A stretch of DNA of 39,352 nucleotides from Bacteroidota bacterium (GCA_023412755.1 JAEZCB010000002.1:1-39352); one strand, 5' to 3'. Shown: positions 24,001-33,334, counted from the stretch's first letter. A program made the numbers and translations. Notes: a model not told the origin generated them from the letters alone.

Positions 24001-26079
24001 GGCTTGTCCGGAAACGCTGCCACAAGCGGCACTCACATTTCCTCCCAGTACGGCCGACCAGAACGAGGCTGGTGCGCCATCGAAAAGATCCTTCGCGATC
24101 ACACGCAGTGCCTTGCTTGTGAGGTTGGTGCTGTTGCCTGCACATATCACAGCGGGTGTCGCGGTGGTCTGCAGGTCGAGGATCTGACCGGGAGATACTT
24201 CAACGAATACGCTATCCACCAGGGATCCGCAACCGGATGGACTTGTCACCTCCACTTTATACCAGGTATTTGTGGTGGGTGTGGCCGTAGGTGAATGATG
24301 ATGCGGATCATCGAGGGATGAAGCGGGCGACCAGGTGAATTCGAACCATTGTGGATCCGGCGGCGGATACAATCCGAGTTGCACCTGTTCGTATTGGCAC
24401 ACCGAAACCGCCGACTCGCCATTGGCGATCGGTGCCGTTTGCTGGGAGAGCGGCATGCCAATATGGTAGGTGAAGCTTTTCGAGCATCCGGTGAGTTGCT
24501 GGATGCCCGTCACGGTATAGCTATCGCTGGAAGTGGTGGTCACGGTTATGCTGTTGCCCGTACCGATCACCACGTTCGGGTCGGATGCGGCCGTCCATTC
24601 GGCATTCTGCAATGGCTCCATGGCTGTCAAGGTCAGGGGGCCTGTGCTGCCGCAGATCGAGGAGTCCTGTTGTACCGGTATGGATCCGATGCTATTCACG
24701 GAAGCGGCATAGCTCTCTCCATTGCCGATGCCGAACATGTAGAGTTGGAATCCATGGACGCCGGCCAGGTGATTGACGCCGGCCGGCACGGTGAGTTTCG
24801 CATGCCGCCTGTCATTGCAACCGGGATAGGTCTGGAACAGAGCTGGGCTTATCACGTTCCCATTCAGGGTAACCTGCCCCACGGAAGCCAATGGCACCAC
24901 CAACCCGATGCTGTGCTGGCTGAGCTGAGGTGAGGTGGGCGTGTGGAATGAGGCGGTCTTCGTAAGCCTGTCATGTGGTGATAGGATGAGCATGGAGGGG
25001 TCGCCGCTTCCGGCGCATACCACACCTTCCAGCAGCTGCACCACGCTGACCGGTTTGCTGGATTGGATGCAGACAGGTGTGGCCTGGCCATTCACCTCGT
25101 GCTTCTGCCCTGCGTTCAGAATGATGGGAGCACCGTTCCCTATGGTCACCGAGGTGTTGTTCTCATCGGCAAGTATCCGGTAAGTGCTGTGGTTAACGCC
25201 ATTGATGGGGGCGGTATAGTATCGTGTACCCCATGCCTTGCGCGGGATCAGTTGTTCGAATATCACATCACAGGCGGAACATGCTCCGGGCAGAGTGGCG
25301 CACATCGATCCGCCGATCACCGCGAAAGGCCTGCAAGCACCCGATGATTCCGTGGCCTCCACCAAGGTGCCCGTGAGGTCCAGAACATCGGTGGCGGCCT
25401 GCACCTGGTAGGTCTGGCCCGCATTCAAATTCACGATGAATGGCACATTCGCAGGATGGCCTCCAGCTGTAGGCACTTTCGGTGTGATCTTGATCTGGGT
25501 ACCATCCTGTGTGGCCACAATGAGCAATTCGCTCTTGTGGAGGTTGTTGAAGTTGGGTATGCCATGGTAGCTGTCCACGCGATAGGAGTCGCCAATGGTC
25601 TCCTCTGGAAGGACTTGCGATAGATCATGCGTGAAATTCTGGAAGCTGCTGATGAAGACATCCACACTGTCCTGCGCTTCTATCAGCACGCCCTTGTTTC
25701 CGGCCACCTCGGATCCCTGGTTCTCCGCCGTCAAGGGCAGATTGACCACCGCGACCCCGTTGGCTGCCACGTTGAAGGTGGTGCTCCAATTCAACAAAGG
25801 CATGCTCACCGTACCACTGGTGGTGGTGGTGCTCATGATGTGCACGCGCAGGGATTGTGCGCCAAATCCATTCTGCACGAATCCGGTCCAGAAGCGTTTG
25901 CCTTTGGTTGGGAGCGTTTGCGGACCTTGTGCGTGTACCAAAGACACCCACAGGGTGCAGAAGAGGCAGCAGAGCAGGGCCTGCCTGAAGATCTTATGGA
26001 ATTGGCCAGTTTCGCGGTGCATTTCCAGGCCATCCTTTTTGGCAGCAGGACGGCGGGGTTTGTACGCGGCACAGGTCAT
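21010..26079 (-). CDS. Giant T9SS type B adhesin-like protein (paralogue A)
   Basis: About 1,689 residues from ATG 26079, which overlaps the upstream stop as TGATG. ATG 26022 is an alternative closer to the signal peptide (LLCCLFCTLWVSLVHAQ). Order of parts: an IgGFc-binding-like N-terminal domain (KRFWTGFVQNGFG onwards, about 400 residues); PKD/Ig-like modules with ATPSSTTTYSVTAT motifs; a reelin-like domain (about 23650-24095, ALYFNGNGQRYAQT); more Ig-like modules. Then come seven short repeats (about 21330-22690) each with a W(N/S)TG-type core, a SI(T)V-type strand and a final VTN..GC. It ends in a gliding-motility-type sorting domain (FAPNTFTPNGDGLNDTF, FDRWGHEIF). It should be secreted by T9SS and attached to the surface; binding partner unknown. 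It is a full-length paralogue of the gene at 28242-33275. Confidence 0.9.
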   Translation of the reverse strand: MTCAAYKPRRPAAKKDGLEMHRETGQFHKIFRQALLCCLFCTLWVSLVHAQGPQTLPTKGKRFWTGFVQNGFGAQSLRVHIMSTTTTSGTVSMPLLNWSTTFNVAANGVAVVNLPLTAENQGSEVAGNKGVLIEAQDSVDVFISSFQNFTHDLSQVLPEETIGDSYRVDSYHGIPNFNNLHKSELLIVATQDGTQIKITPKVPTAGGHPANVPFIVNLNAGQTYQVQAATDVLDLTGTLVEATESSGACRPFAVIGGSMCATLPGACSACDVIFEQLIPRKAWGTRYYTAPINGVNHSTYRILADENNTSVTIGNGAPIILNAGQKHEVNGQATPVCIQSSKPVSVVQLLEGVVCAGSGDPSMLILSPHDRLTKTASFHTPTSPQLSQHSIGLVVPLASVGQVTLNGNVISPALFQTYPGCNDRRHAKLTVPAGVNHLAGVHGFQLYMFGIGNGESYAASVNSIGSIPVQQDSSICGSTGPLTLTAMEPLQNAEWTAASDPNVVIGTGNSITVTTTSSDSYTVTGIQQLTGCSKSFTYHIGMPLSQQTAPIANGESAVSVCQYEQVQLGLYPPPDPQWFEFTWSPASSLDDPHHHSPTATPTTNTWYKVEVTSPSGCGSLVDSVFVEVSPGQILDLQTTATPAVICAGNSTNLTSKALRVIAKDLFDGAPASFWSAVLGGNVSAACGSVSGQALYFNGNGQRYAQTNAFNTIGGGRLRFHLKIANGTAPCDDADPGENVVLEYSTTNGVMWSTLSTYDENAYPQFTPIEVNIPAAAQSNNTIFRLRQLANSGAGQDNWALDEFIFARYDDTYLSYQWTPSNVVANATAHATAATPASTQHFLLSGTDPSSGCVYKDSVLVTVDPAFQLQVSPDTTLCAVAGVQLHAAPIIPASATYVWSPATGLDDPHTAAPIATPSSTTTYSVTATSASGCVATGNVVITVGQLLDLDVSAADLAICQGQQVQLNATASGGSDLVYSWSNSSSLDNAASPTPIATPTQSTTYTCTVTHTPSGCSLQQSVTIHVTTGYNANAGADVTVCSALGHQLHVQHNVPNPVYQWSPAANLNAANIQSPTILNDASATYTVTITDGNGCSVSDQIVVTRAFQGVPAQLNAAACADAPPTLTAPANAVSYHWNTGETTASITPQNGGAHTVTMTNAQGCQAITTFHVVLHPLPVVDLGPDVSLCGANSHMIDAGAGGTGYAWSNGQSGQSITVNSSGTYAVTVTNVHGCSASDALQVQFDPLPGNTLENVTACITSPPTLDAGNPGASYSWSTGATTQSIVADASGMYEVTITSPENCTATYLAQVTLAPQVQVDLGPDTMICQGGSLLLDAGQPGNSYLWSNQAITQTISVNNTGTYGVEVSNGYCTAYDAIHVLVAPLPIDPLMDITTCEGTEVILDAGNEGAQYLWNTGETTRSIQVVENGTYSAIVTNGHGCSRTMDAIVTFVAPPVVDLGPDTVLCDGETLLLDAANAPASYEWNTGATIQAIPVTATGAYSVSVSNGYCVSSDIINVYFNEAPTPFSERLVHVCLEEEPHHVLLDAGNTGSTFLWNTGQNGQTIRANAYGWYGVRITNVFGCQLTDSIEVVEYCPSTIFAPNTFTPNGDGLNDTFMPVGRNIATMELRIFDRWGHEIFHSTDMSLGWDGRYRGEMVTDDVFVWKANYRFYDKDRNLGMEHEMTGQIMVLK

Positions 26080-27716
26080 CAAGGTTCGGGATCGTCCTCT
26101 TCCTCCTCCAGCGGCCGCTTCCCGATCTCCCAATCGATACCTATCTCCCATGAAGCACGGACGTTCACACGTTCTCCATGGTTCCATACTGGTTCCGGCT
26201 GGAGCTGCTCATCCAGTACACCGGGATCCCACCTGCCATTGCCATTTCGATCGCCGATCAAGCGCAACCTTACTTCGCCTGGCGGTACCCTTTCCCAGAG
26301 CACGTCTTCCATGCGTTCCATGCGCTCTTCGCGGATCGTTACACCCTGGCGGTCCAGCAGTTGAAGGATGAATGGTCCTGTCGCGTCCTCGAACATGCGC
26401 ACACGTACCAGGAGTATGCCCGTGCTCTGCTCGGCCGCACGGCCCAGCCCTGTGAGCAGGGTGTCATTATGGCCACCATAGATGTCCGTTATCCCACGTG
26501 GTAGTACGCGCAGCTCCACCTTATCACCCGGCTCCATAGCAGCCGCCAGGTACAAGTTACGGCGATCGGCGGTATCCAGGCTGAAGGTCTTCGCAAGAGC
26601 AACGCTATCGAGAAGCAATTGGAACCGGCTGCTGTCTACCGATAAGATGGGCCGTGCTGAACGCAGGCGGATCACAGGACCATCGGGCATCTCTCGTAAG
26701 CTGGCCTGTAGACCTGTGAAGAATGGCATCTTTTCGATGATCCGGTACCGCAACGTGTCTATGATGCCATCTTCAGTGGCGATCCTGTATCTCCCCTCCT
26801 GAAGGGCGGTGGTGTCCGAGGGCCATAATAACAGTGTATCCCGCGCTGCGTTCCATTCCGGTATCCAGCGCAGGTTGCCACCTGTACGGGCGATGTCCAC
26901 CACATCCACGGTCTCGGATGGACGTTCCAGTATCAACCGCAACGCACCATCCGCGATCACGCGGGACTCCCGTACCTGCTGCATCGCGCTCATCTCCCTG
27001 AACAGGCGCAGCTCATGGGCCGTTTGGATGCTATCCGGCGCCTCCGGCCTTAGCGTACTATCCAGAAAGGCTACCTCTTCATTCGGCAGGTCGAAACGGT
27101 AGTTGGTGTTCTGGTCCCTGAGCGCATGGAGGCGGTACTCATCATCGCGCAGATGGCGCAAGGTGAAATAGCCTTCGGCATTCGTGCGTGTGGCGTAAGC
27201 CGGTCTGCTGTTGCGGATGGTGGCTGTATCATTTTCAGCATACACCATCACCAACACCTCCTTTTCCGGATCACCGGAGAAAGCATTGATCACGCGCCCT
27301 GCTACGAGCATGCTGTCCACATAAGGACCTGTAGAGATCACGTGTGTGAGGTCCAGGGCCGGATTTCCTTCGGCAAGGTCCTTCACCGCGCCACCCAGTA
27401 CGAAGGAATAGGTGGTATTGGGCATCAACGCACCATCTATGTCGATGGTGACGGTACGTGGTCCTGCCATGCGTACCAACGGTGGAGCAGGCAGGGGAGG
27501 AGAGATCAGAAGCCGGTCCCGGACACGCTCCAGTTGGATGCGTTCATTGAAGACGAGTGTGATCCGATCACCGTTGAAACCGGTGCTGAGATGCGGAGGA
27601 TCCGCCGCTACCAAACGTGGCGGGTCTTCGTCCTTCGGTCCGCCGGTGATCTCCGCCACCTGGGCACAGGCGCTGATCAGGATGAGTAGTGGTGCCAACA
27701 GCCGGAAAGGCCGCAT
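26079..27716 (-). CDS. Ig-like domain lipoprotein (SbsA/Big_5 type)
   Basis: 545 residues. The lipobox ILISAC makes Cys17 the lipid-modified residue, and AQVAEITGGPKDEDPPRLV after it is the hallmark of a Bacteroidota lipoprotein family. That opening is followed by a bacterial Ig-like domain (about 35-125, GDRITLVFNERIQL). Next is a carboxypeptidase-regulatory-like segment (about 140-215, ATRTNAEGYFTLRHL, EYRLHALRDQN). A long beta-rich part and an acidic tail (EEEEDDPEP) complete it. The likely location is the outer membrane; function unknown. Both ends are TGATG overlaps, with fRMsr upstream and giant paralogue A downstream, so it is firmly inside the operon. It might be an accessory or anchor for the giant proteins, which is inference from position only. 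Confidence 0.85.
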   Translation of the reverse strand: MRPFRLLAPLLILISACAQVAEITGGPKDEDPPRLVAADPPHLSTGFNGDRITLVFNERIQLERVRDRLLISPPLPAPPLVRMAGPRTVTIDIDGALMPNTTYSFVLGGAVKDLAEGNPALDLTHVISTGPYVDSMLVAGRVINAFSGDPEKEVLVMVYAENDTATIRNSRPAYATRTNAEGYFTLRHLRDDEYRLHALRDQNTNYRFDLPNEEVAFLDSTLRPEAPDSIQTAHELRLFREMSAMQQVRESRVIADGALRLILERPSETVDVVDIARTGGNLRWIPEWNAARDTLLLWPSDTTALQEGRYRIATEDGIIDTLRYRIIEKMPFFTGLQASLREMPDGPVIRLRSARPILSVDSSRFQLLLDSVALAKTFSLDTADRRNLYLAAAMEPGDKVELRVLPRGITDIYGGHNDTLLTGLGRAAEQSTGILLVRVRMFEDATGPFILQLLDRQGVTIREERMERMEDVLWERVPPGEVRLRLIGDRNGNGRWDPGVLDEQLQPEPVWNHGERVNVRASWEIGIDWEIGKRPLEEEEDDPEP

Positions 27717-28201
27717 CAGAGGAGTGGGCGTAGATGTTCGGTGATGGAATCAAAGAAGGCCGCATCCTCTTCTGTGAAGTCATCCAGTTCAATGCTGTCG
27801 ATATCCAGCACCGCCTTTATACTATCCTCGCGATCACGAACGGGGGTCACCAGCTCCGAACGGCTCAATGAGCTGCATGCGATATGGCCCGGGAATTGAT
27901 CCACGTCGGGAACAATGATCGTACGTTCTTCTTTCCACGCGGCACCACAGACCCCTTTGCCATATCCGATCCGGTCGCAGGCCACGGGTCCCTGGAAGGG
28001 GCCCAGCACAAGGTCCGTCCCCATCACCCGGTAAAAGCCCACCCAATGCCAGCCGAACGCGTCCTTGATAACGGCGGTCATATTCGCCATGGTGGCGATC
28101 GCATCATTGGCATCGGCGAACAACGACCGCAGTTGGGGTATCAGTGCGGTGCGTATGTCTTTGCGATCGGTGGTTCCGGGCAGGATGATCCTCTCATTCA
28201 T
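27716..28201 (-). CDS. Free methionine-(R)-sulfoxide reductase (GAF domain)
   Basis: 161 residues, a single GAF domain. The fRMsr signature is complete: GPVACDRIGYGKGVCGAAW and FPGHIACSS, giving the three redox cysteines Cys75, Cys85 and Cys109. The enzyme reduces free methionine-R-sulfoxide in the cytoplasm, using thioredoxin-type donors, and protects against oxidative damage. It begins 40 nt after the giant paralogue B stop and ends in a TGATG overlap with the lipoprotein gene, so it is embedded in a surface-protein operon, an unusual setting. ATG 28201 fits the family length. Confidence 0.93.
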   Translation of the reverse strand: MNERIILPGTTDRKDIRTALIPQLRSLFADANDAIATMANMTAVIKDAFGWHWVGFYRVMGTDLVLGPFQGPVACDRIGYGKGVCGAAWKEERTIIVPDVDQFPGHIACSSLSRSELVTPVRDREDSIKAVLDIDSIELDDFTEEDAAFFDSITEHLRPLL

Positions 28202-28241
28202 CGTTCACAAAGGTACCCGCCTTACGATCAAGCCAGCAGGA

Positions 28242-31200
28242 TCACCTTACCAAGGTGACATGCCCCATTATTTCCTGCTCTTCTCCGATGCTGCCTTCCA
28301 CATCCACGATATAGCGGTAGGTGAGCACCCAGACATACACGCCATCCTGTGCGGGGCTGCCCCCATAGGTGCCATCCCAAAACGCATCGCCGTTCCTGCC
28401 CCGGAACACCAGTTCACCCCAGCGATCGAAGATGCTGAGATCCGCCTTCGCAAGGTTGTGTCCTATGGGTCCGAAAAGGTCGTTGAGGCCATCGCTGTTC
28501 GGGGAGAAGGCCGCTGGTAGATACATGGCCGGCGGGCAATACTCTTCCACAACGATCCGCTCTTCTATCCAGCAGTCAAGCGGCGTGGTGATCAGTACTT
28601 CGTAACGGCCATAGTCACTAACCACGATGGATCGTTCCGAGCTGCCCGTGTTCCAGAGATAGGAACATTCCGGATTCTCCGCGTCCAGCACCAGCCGATG
28701 CGGAGGTTCATCCATGCAGATAACATAACGGTCCGCAATGGGTTGTGGCAGCGGGTTGAAGGTCACATCGATCGAATCGCGGGTGACGCAATAGCCGTTG
28801 GAAACCTGCACCCACACCGAAGCACTTTCTTGGAGTGTCAAGGTCTGTCCAAGGCTGGCATTCCACCAGGTGTAAACGGTGCCATCCGGACCAGCGTTCA
28901 AGGAGATCTGTTGGCCATCGCAAAGAGCAGTGTCCCTTCCCAATTCGACCACCGGGAATTCAATGAATGTCACCGTGGCCTCATCGGAGATCGTGCAATT
29001 TTCGGGTGTGGTGATCTGTACGGAATATGTGCCCGATGCCTCATTGACCTGAATGGTGCTCCCTGTCGCACCGGTGCTCCAGAGGTAGGTGGAACCTGGG
29101 TTTCCCGCATCCAGTGTGACGGTCTCGCTGATGCATTCGGTACGGTCCATGAGCATCGGCACAGGCAGCGGATCGAAGACCACATTCATGGTGTCCGTGG
29201 AAACGCAATAACCATTGGATACCTCCACCCAGGCCAGATGGCTGCTGGTAAGCGTGATGGAGGGTTGAGTGGATCCGGTGGACCAGTTGTACATCGGGCC
29301 GGCCGGGCCGGCCACCAGAGTGATGGTCTCGGTGTCACAAAGAGACGTGTCCGGACCAAGCTCCAATGGTGGGAACTCGATGAAGGTGATGGTGGCATCG
29401 TCCGTGCCGCTGCAATTGAAGGGCGTCGTCACCTCCACGGAATAGACACCGGACACCTCACTCACCTGGATCGTTTGCGTGGTCTCCCCCGTGCTCCACA
29501 GGTAGGTGGAACCGGGATTGCCGGCATCCAGGGTGAGCGTTTCACTGATGCAGACCGTAGTGTTGCTTAAGGCGATGGCCGGCAAAGGTGAGAAGGTAAC
29601 ATGTGTAGTGTCGCTATTGGAGCACTGGTTCGCATCCATCACTTCCACCCAATAATTTCCGGTGGTGTTCACCGAAATGTTCTGTGTGGTAGCCCCGGTA
29701 TTCCAGAGGTAGCTGATGTTCCCGTTGCCGCCGAACAGGGAATGGCTCTGGCCATGGCAAAGCATGGGATCATCGCCCAGATCCAGGACCGGCAATGGAT
29801 CCACGGTGACCGAGGTGGTGAAGCTGGTCTGGCATTGCGCCGTATCCGTCATCACCACGGTGTAGTCGCCGGCATCCTGCACGGTAATGGTCTGCGTGGT
29901 CTCACCTGTACTCCATTCGTAAGTGGATCCGGGGAAGCCCGCATCTATCACCATATGATCTCCCGCGCAGATCGAGGAATCGGCGAAGAACTGGAGATCG
30001 CTGAAGGCTACCGTGATATCCACTGTATCCCTGGCCGAGCACCCCGCCGCGTCCGTGATCTCCACGATGTACTGCGCGGTATTCGGCCATGTGATGGTGG
30101 GGTTCGTGATGGATGCATCATCCAAGTAGGCCGCAGGAGTCCAGCTGATGGTGCCGTTCGGCACATTATGCGTCACATTCAACTGGAATCCCAACACGCT
30201 GCAGAGCATCGTATCATTGGTCAGCTCCACATCATAAGGCAGATTCACATTGATCAGTATACTGTCCACCAGGATGCAGCCACTCACGGTATCGGTCACG
30301 GAGAGGATGTAGTTGGTGGTGGTGACAGGCGTGGCCAATGGAGATGCTATCGTTGCATCGTCCAGTGAACCGGCAGGTGTCCATGCGTAGGCCAGATCGC
30401 TGCTGCTGCCATTGATCACGGCGTTCAACTGCGCCTCACCACCAAGACACAGGTCGTCATCATCGGTGGTGATATCGAGGCCAAGCATCTGGTTGACGAT
30501 GATGTTCGTGCTGGCCGTGGCCTCACAGCCTTGCGCTGTGACCACCGTTACAGTATATTCCGTGGTCTGCGTGGGCGTGGCCAGCGGAGTTCCAGAAGTA
30601 AGGGACGAGAGGGAACCATCGTTCGGGGTCCATGCCCAGGTATGGCCCGTGCCGGAGCTGGGGTTCGCATAGAGTTGTATGCCTGCGAGATCGCAGAGGG
30701 CTGTATCGGCCGGCACATCTATGGAGAAAGGTTCGCCTACTTCGATGTGGACCGAATCCTGGTATGGGCACAGGGACAACAGGTCCAGCAATTCCACGGC
30801 ATACCAACCCGAGGCATCCGGGTAGCTCATGGGAGATGGGGCATTCGGATCACTCATGACCCCGGCAGGAGACCATGCGATGTCAAAGCCGGATGCATCG
30901 ATCACGCCGATGGCCACATCGTCCAGCACCCAGTTGCTGCTTCCTGCACCACCGTTCGTGGGCTGGCTCCACCGGAACATGGTGTTCGCTGTTTGTGCGG
31001 CCGGTGGAATGGCCACGTTGTTGATCACGAAGTCCGGGTATTGATACTCGAAGTAGGTGTTCATCAAGACCCACGAAACACCGTTATTGATGGAATAATG
31101 GAGCAGCACGTTCTGCCCGAAGGCCGCATCGGCACAGGGGGCGGTCCCATTGGCTACCTTCAGCGCGAAGCGGAGCGATCCCCCGGCCGAAACATCGAAG

Positions 31201-33275
31201 CCGATCGTCTGCGCGAAGCGGTTGCCCGCACCATCGAAATAGAGCGCATCACCATTTATGGATCCGCAGATGTCGCTGGGTGTACCATTCACAATGTCCG
31301 CCCACATGGTGCCGGTGCCCAGGGCGAAATCATCCCGTGCTATGATCTTTTCGATCCGCAGGTCCAGTTGCGATGAATCGCCGAGACACAGGGCATCTTT
31401 TTCGGTGAGGGCCTCATAGCTGAGGATATTGCCTTCTTCCACCTGCACCAGAATGCTGTCAATTGAAATGGCGCAGCCTGTCATGGTGCTTACCACCACT
31501 TTGTACATGGTCTCGCCGGTGGGTGTGGCCACAGGAGTGGCCGTATTGGCACCGGTCAACGTGGCCGCCGGAGACCAGCTGTAAGTGTAGGTGCCCGGTG
31601 GATCCACGGCCACGCTCAGCTGCACCTCGGTATAAGCGCAAACCTGCGTGGAACTGGCGGATAGCGTGAGGTCCAACGGATCATCCAGCTCCACGCTTAT
31701 GATGTATTGTTCTTCGCAGCCACTGGCGAACTCCATACCGGTGACCACATACACTTCACTGCCCGTTGGTGTGAAGGTGTAGACCGGCCCGTAATGGAGG
31801 ATATCATCCGGCTCGGAGAGGGTGGTCCAGAAGGGATCGAACATCGGCTCCGGGATCGTCAGGGTCATGTTGCCATTCGCATCCAACCCGCAGTACACGG
31901 AATCCAGGTTGATCGGTGGTGCTGGTGTGTACGAGCCCACGGAATACGCATAGCTCTCATAGCCGCCGGTGCCATAGATGTAAGCGATCAAGCCACCAGG
32001 GCAGCTGAGTGTATGGCTTCCCTGGGTCAACGATACCTGGGCGTAGACGGAAGTGGGGCAACCGGTGAAGGAATTGAAACTGCCGGAGGGTATCGGCGCG
32101 CCATCCAGCAACACGTTTCCAGCATCGCTAGCATCCAGAACAATATTCAGGTAGTGGCTGTTGATCACCGAGGATTGCACGGTGGCGAACGTCACATTAT
32201 CTATTTTCTGTTCCGCTGCGTTCAGGATCAGCAGTGCAGGATCGCCGGTCTGTGAGCAGGAGGCACCTTCCATGTATTGCGCCACACCGAATGGCTGGTT
32301 CCCTTGGAAGCAGATCGCCTGGGTCGCACCGTTCACTTCAATGAACTGTCCGGCATTCAATGAAACCGGGTCCACTCCATTGCGTGTCACAACGGTGTTA
32401 TCCGTATCCGCGAGGATCCGGTAGGAGTAGGCTGTCTGGCTGCTGAATGGAACACCATAGTACGTGGTGCCCCATACGGCACGGGGCAGGTTCTGTGTGA
32501 ACAGGTGGTCGCAGGCCGTGCAGGCATCGGGCACGCGGGTGCATACTGTACCGGAAAAAACAGCGAACGGCCGGCAGGAGCCACTGGCTTCGGTGCCTAT
32601 GATCGTGGTGCCTGTAAGGTCGCCTTGCGCGGCTTCCGCCTTGAGCTGGTAACTCTGGCCGGCATCCAGTTGCACGGTGAAGGGTGTGCCCACAGGTTGG
32701 CCGCCCATGGTGGCCGTAGTGGTGGTGATCTCGAACTCCGTGCCATCCTGGGTGGCCACGATCAGCAGCTCGGAATTGAGTGTATAGCCGGAAATTCCAG
32801 GATAGGAGAAGATGCGGTATTCGGTGCCAAGTGATTGGATGGGATAGACCACCGTTCCGTCCGCGGTGTATTGTTCGAAGTTGATCGCGAAAACAGAGAC
32901 CGTGTCTTCCGTCTCGATGAAGATCCCCTTGTTCTCCACCACATTGGAGGTAAGGTGCATGGCCGTCATCGGTACCGTGAGTGTGGTGGTGACGCCGGGT
33001 GCAACGGTAAAGTTCTGGGACCAGCCGATGCTTGGCAGGGAGGCGACCCCGGATGTGGCGGTATAGGAGGAAATGAAGATGTCCAGGGACTTTGTGTTCG
33101 GGCCCTGATTGTTCTGCATGAAACCCAGCCAGAATTCCTTGCCCATGGAAGGCACCACCTCCTGCGCCTTCATTGGCGCGGCCAACATGGCCAGGAAGAG
33201 GATGGCCAGAACACCAATACCGCGGAGACGGCGGGGAAGAGGTGCTCGAGGTAAGGGCATATGATGGTGCTCCAT
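28242..33275 (-). CDS. Giant T9SS type B adhesin-like protein (paralogue B)
   Basis: 1,677 residues. ATG 33275 is followed by a signal peptide (LRGIGVLAILFLAMLAAPMKAQ). The architecture is the same as paralogue A: an IgGFc-binding-like domain (KEFWLGFMQNNQG); PKD/Ig modules; a reelin-like domain (about 30890-31350, ALYFDGAGNRFAQT); and further Ig modules with TPVTTTNYILSVT-type ends. Seven short repeats (about 28560-29990) follow, and it ends in a gliding-motility-type domain (LPAAFSPNSDGLNDLF, FDRWGELVF). Repeats 4 and 6 end VSNGYC, exactly as in paralogue A. It heads the minus-strand operon and probably uses the promoter at 33335-33364. It is predicted to be surface-exposed; the ligand is unknown. 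Confidence 0.9.
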   Translation of the reverse strand: MEHHHMPLPRAPLPRRLRGIGVLAILFLAMLAAPMKAQEVVPSMGKEFWLGFMQNNQGPNTKSLDIFISSYTATSGVASLPSIGWSQNFTVAPGVTTTLTVPMTAMHLTSNVVENKGIFIETEDTVSVFAINFEQYTADGTVVYPIQSLGTEYRIFSYPGISGYTLNSELLIVATQDGTEFEITTTTATMGGQPVGTPFTVQLDAGQSYQLKAEAAQGDLTGTTIIGTEASGSCRPFAVFSGTVCTRVPDACTACDHLFTQNLPRAVWGTTYYGVPFSSQTAYSYRILADTDNTVVTRNGVDPVSLNAGQFIEVNGATQAICFQGNQPFGVAQYMEGASCSQTGDPALLILNAAEQKIDNVTFATVQSSVINSHYLNIVLDASDAGNVLLDGAPIPSGSFNSFTGCPTSVYAQVSLTQGSHTLSCPGGLIAYIYGTGGYESYAYSVGSYTPAPPINLDSVYCGLDANGNMTLTIPEPMFDPFWTTLSEPDDILHYGPVYTFTPTGSEVYVVTGMEFASGCEEQYIISVELDDPLDLTLSASSTQVCAYTEVQLSVAVDPPGTYTYSWSPAATLTGANTATPVATPTGETMYKVVVSTMTGCAISIDSILVQVEEGNILSYEALTEKDALCLGDSSQLDLRIEKIIARDDFALGTGTMWADIVNGTPSDICGSINGDALYFDGAGNRFAQTIGFDVSAGGSLRFALKVANGTAPCADAAFGQNVLLHYSINNGVSWVLMNTYFEYQYPDFVINNVAIPPAAQTANTMFRWSQPTNGGAGSSNWVLDDVAIGVIDASGFDIAWSPAGVMSDPNAPSPMSYPDASGWYAVELLDLLSLCPYQDSVHIEVGEPFSIDVPADTALCDLAGIQLYANPSSGTGHTWAWTPNDGSLSSLTSGTPLATPTQTTEYTVTVVTAQGCEATASTNIIVNQMLGLDITTDDDDLCLGGEAQLNAVINGSSSDLAYAWTPAGSLDDATIASPLATPVTTTNYILSVTDTVSGCILVDSILINVNLPYDVELTNDTMLCSVLGFQLNVTHNVPNGTISWTPAAYLDDASITNPTITWPNTAQYIVEITDAAGCSARDTVDITVAFSDLQFFADSSICAGDHMVIDAGFPGSTYEWSTGETTQTITVQDAGDYTVVMTDTAQCQTSFTTSVTVDPLPVLDLGDDPMLCHGQSHSLFGGNGNISYLWNTGATTQNISVNTTGNYWVEVMDANQCSNSDTTHVTFSPLPAIALSNTTVCISETLTLDAGNPGSTYLWSTGETTQTIQVSEVSGVYSVEVTTPFNCSGTDDATITFIEFPPLELGPDTSLCDTETITLVAGPAGPMYNWSTGSTQPSITLTSSHLAWVEVSNGYCVSTDTMNVVFDPLPVPMLMDRTECISETVTLDAGNPGSTYLWSTGATGSTIQVNEASGTYSVQITTPENCTISDEATVTFIEFPVVELGRDTALCDGQQISLNAGPDGTVYTWWNASLGQTLTLQESASVWVQVSNGYCVTRDSIDVTFNPLPQPIADRYVICMDEPPHRLVLDAENPECSYLWNTGSSERSIVVSDYGRYEVLITTPLDCWIEERIVVEEYCPPAMYLPAAFSPNSDGLNDLFGPIGHNLAKADLSIFDRWGELVFRGRNGDAFWDGTYGGSPAQDGVYVWVLTYRYIVDVEGSIGEEQEIMGHVTLVR
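28990..29560 (-). repeat. Internal two-unit super-repeat in giant paralogue B
   Basis: Repeats 3-4 and 5-6 form a duplicated pair with a period of about 415 nt. The segments around 29085-29150 and 29490-29555 are near-identical: both read AGGTAGGTGGAACC, then CCCGCATCCAG or CCGGCATCCAG, then a similar tail. The first unit of each pair ends in TTPFNC or TTPENC and the second in VSNGYC. Confidence 0.6.
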
Positions 33276-33334
33276 GATGGTGGCGGTGCGTGTGGTGAAG
33301 ACGCTTCGGGTGGTCCGTTAGTTGCCAGCTGGGG

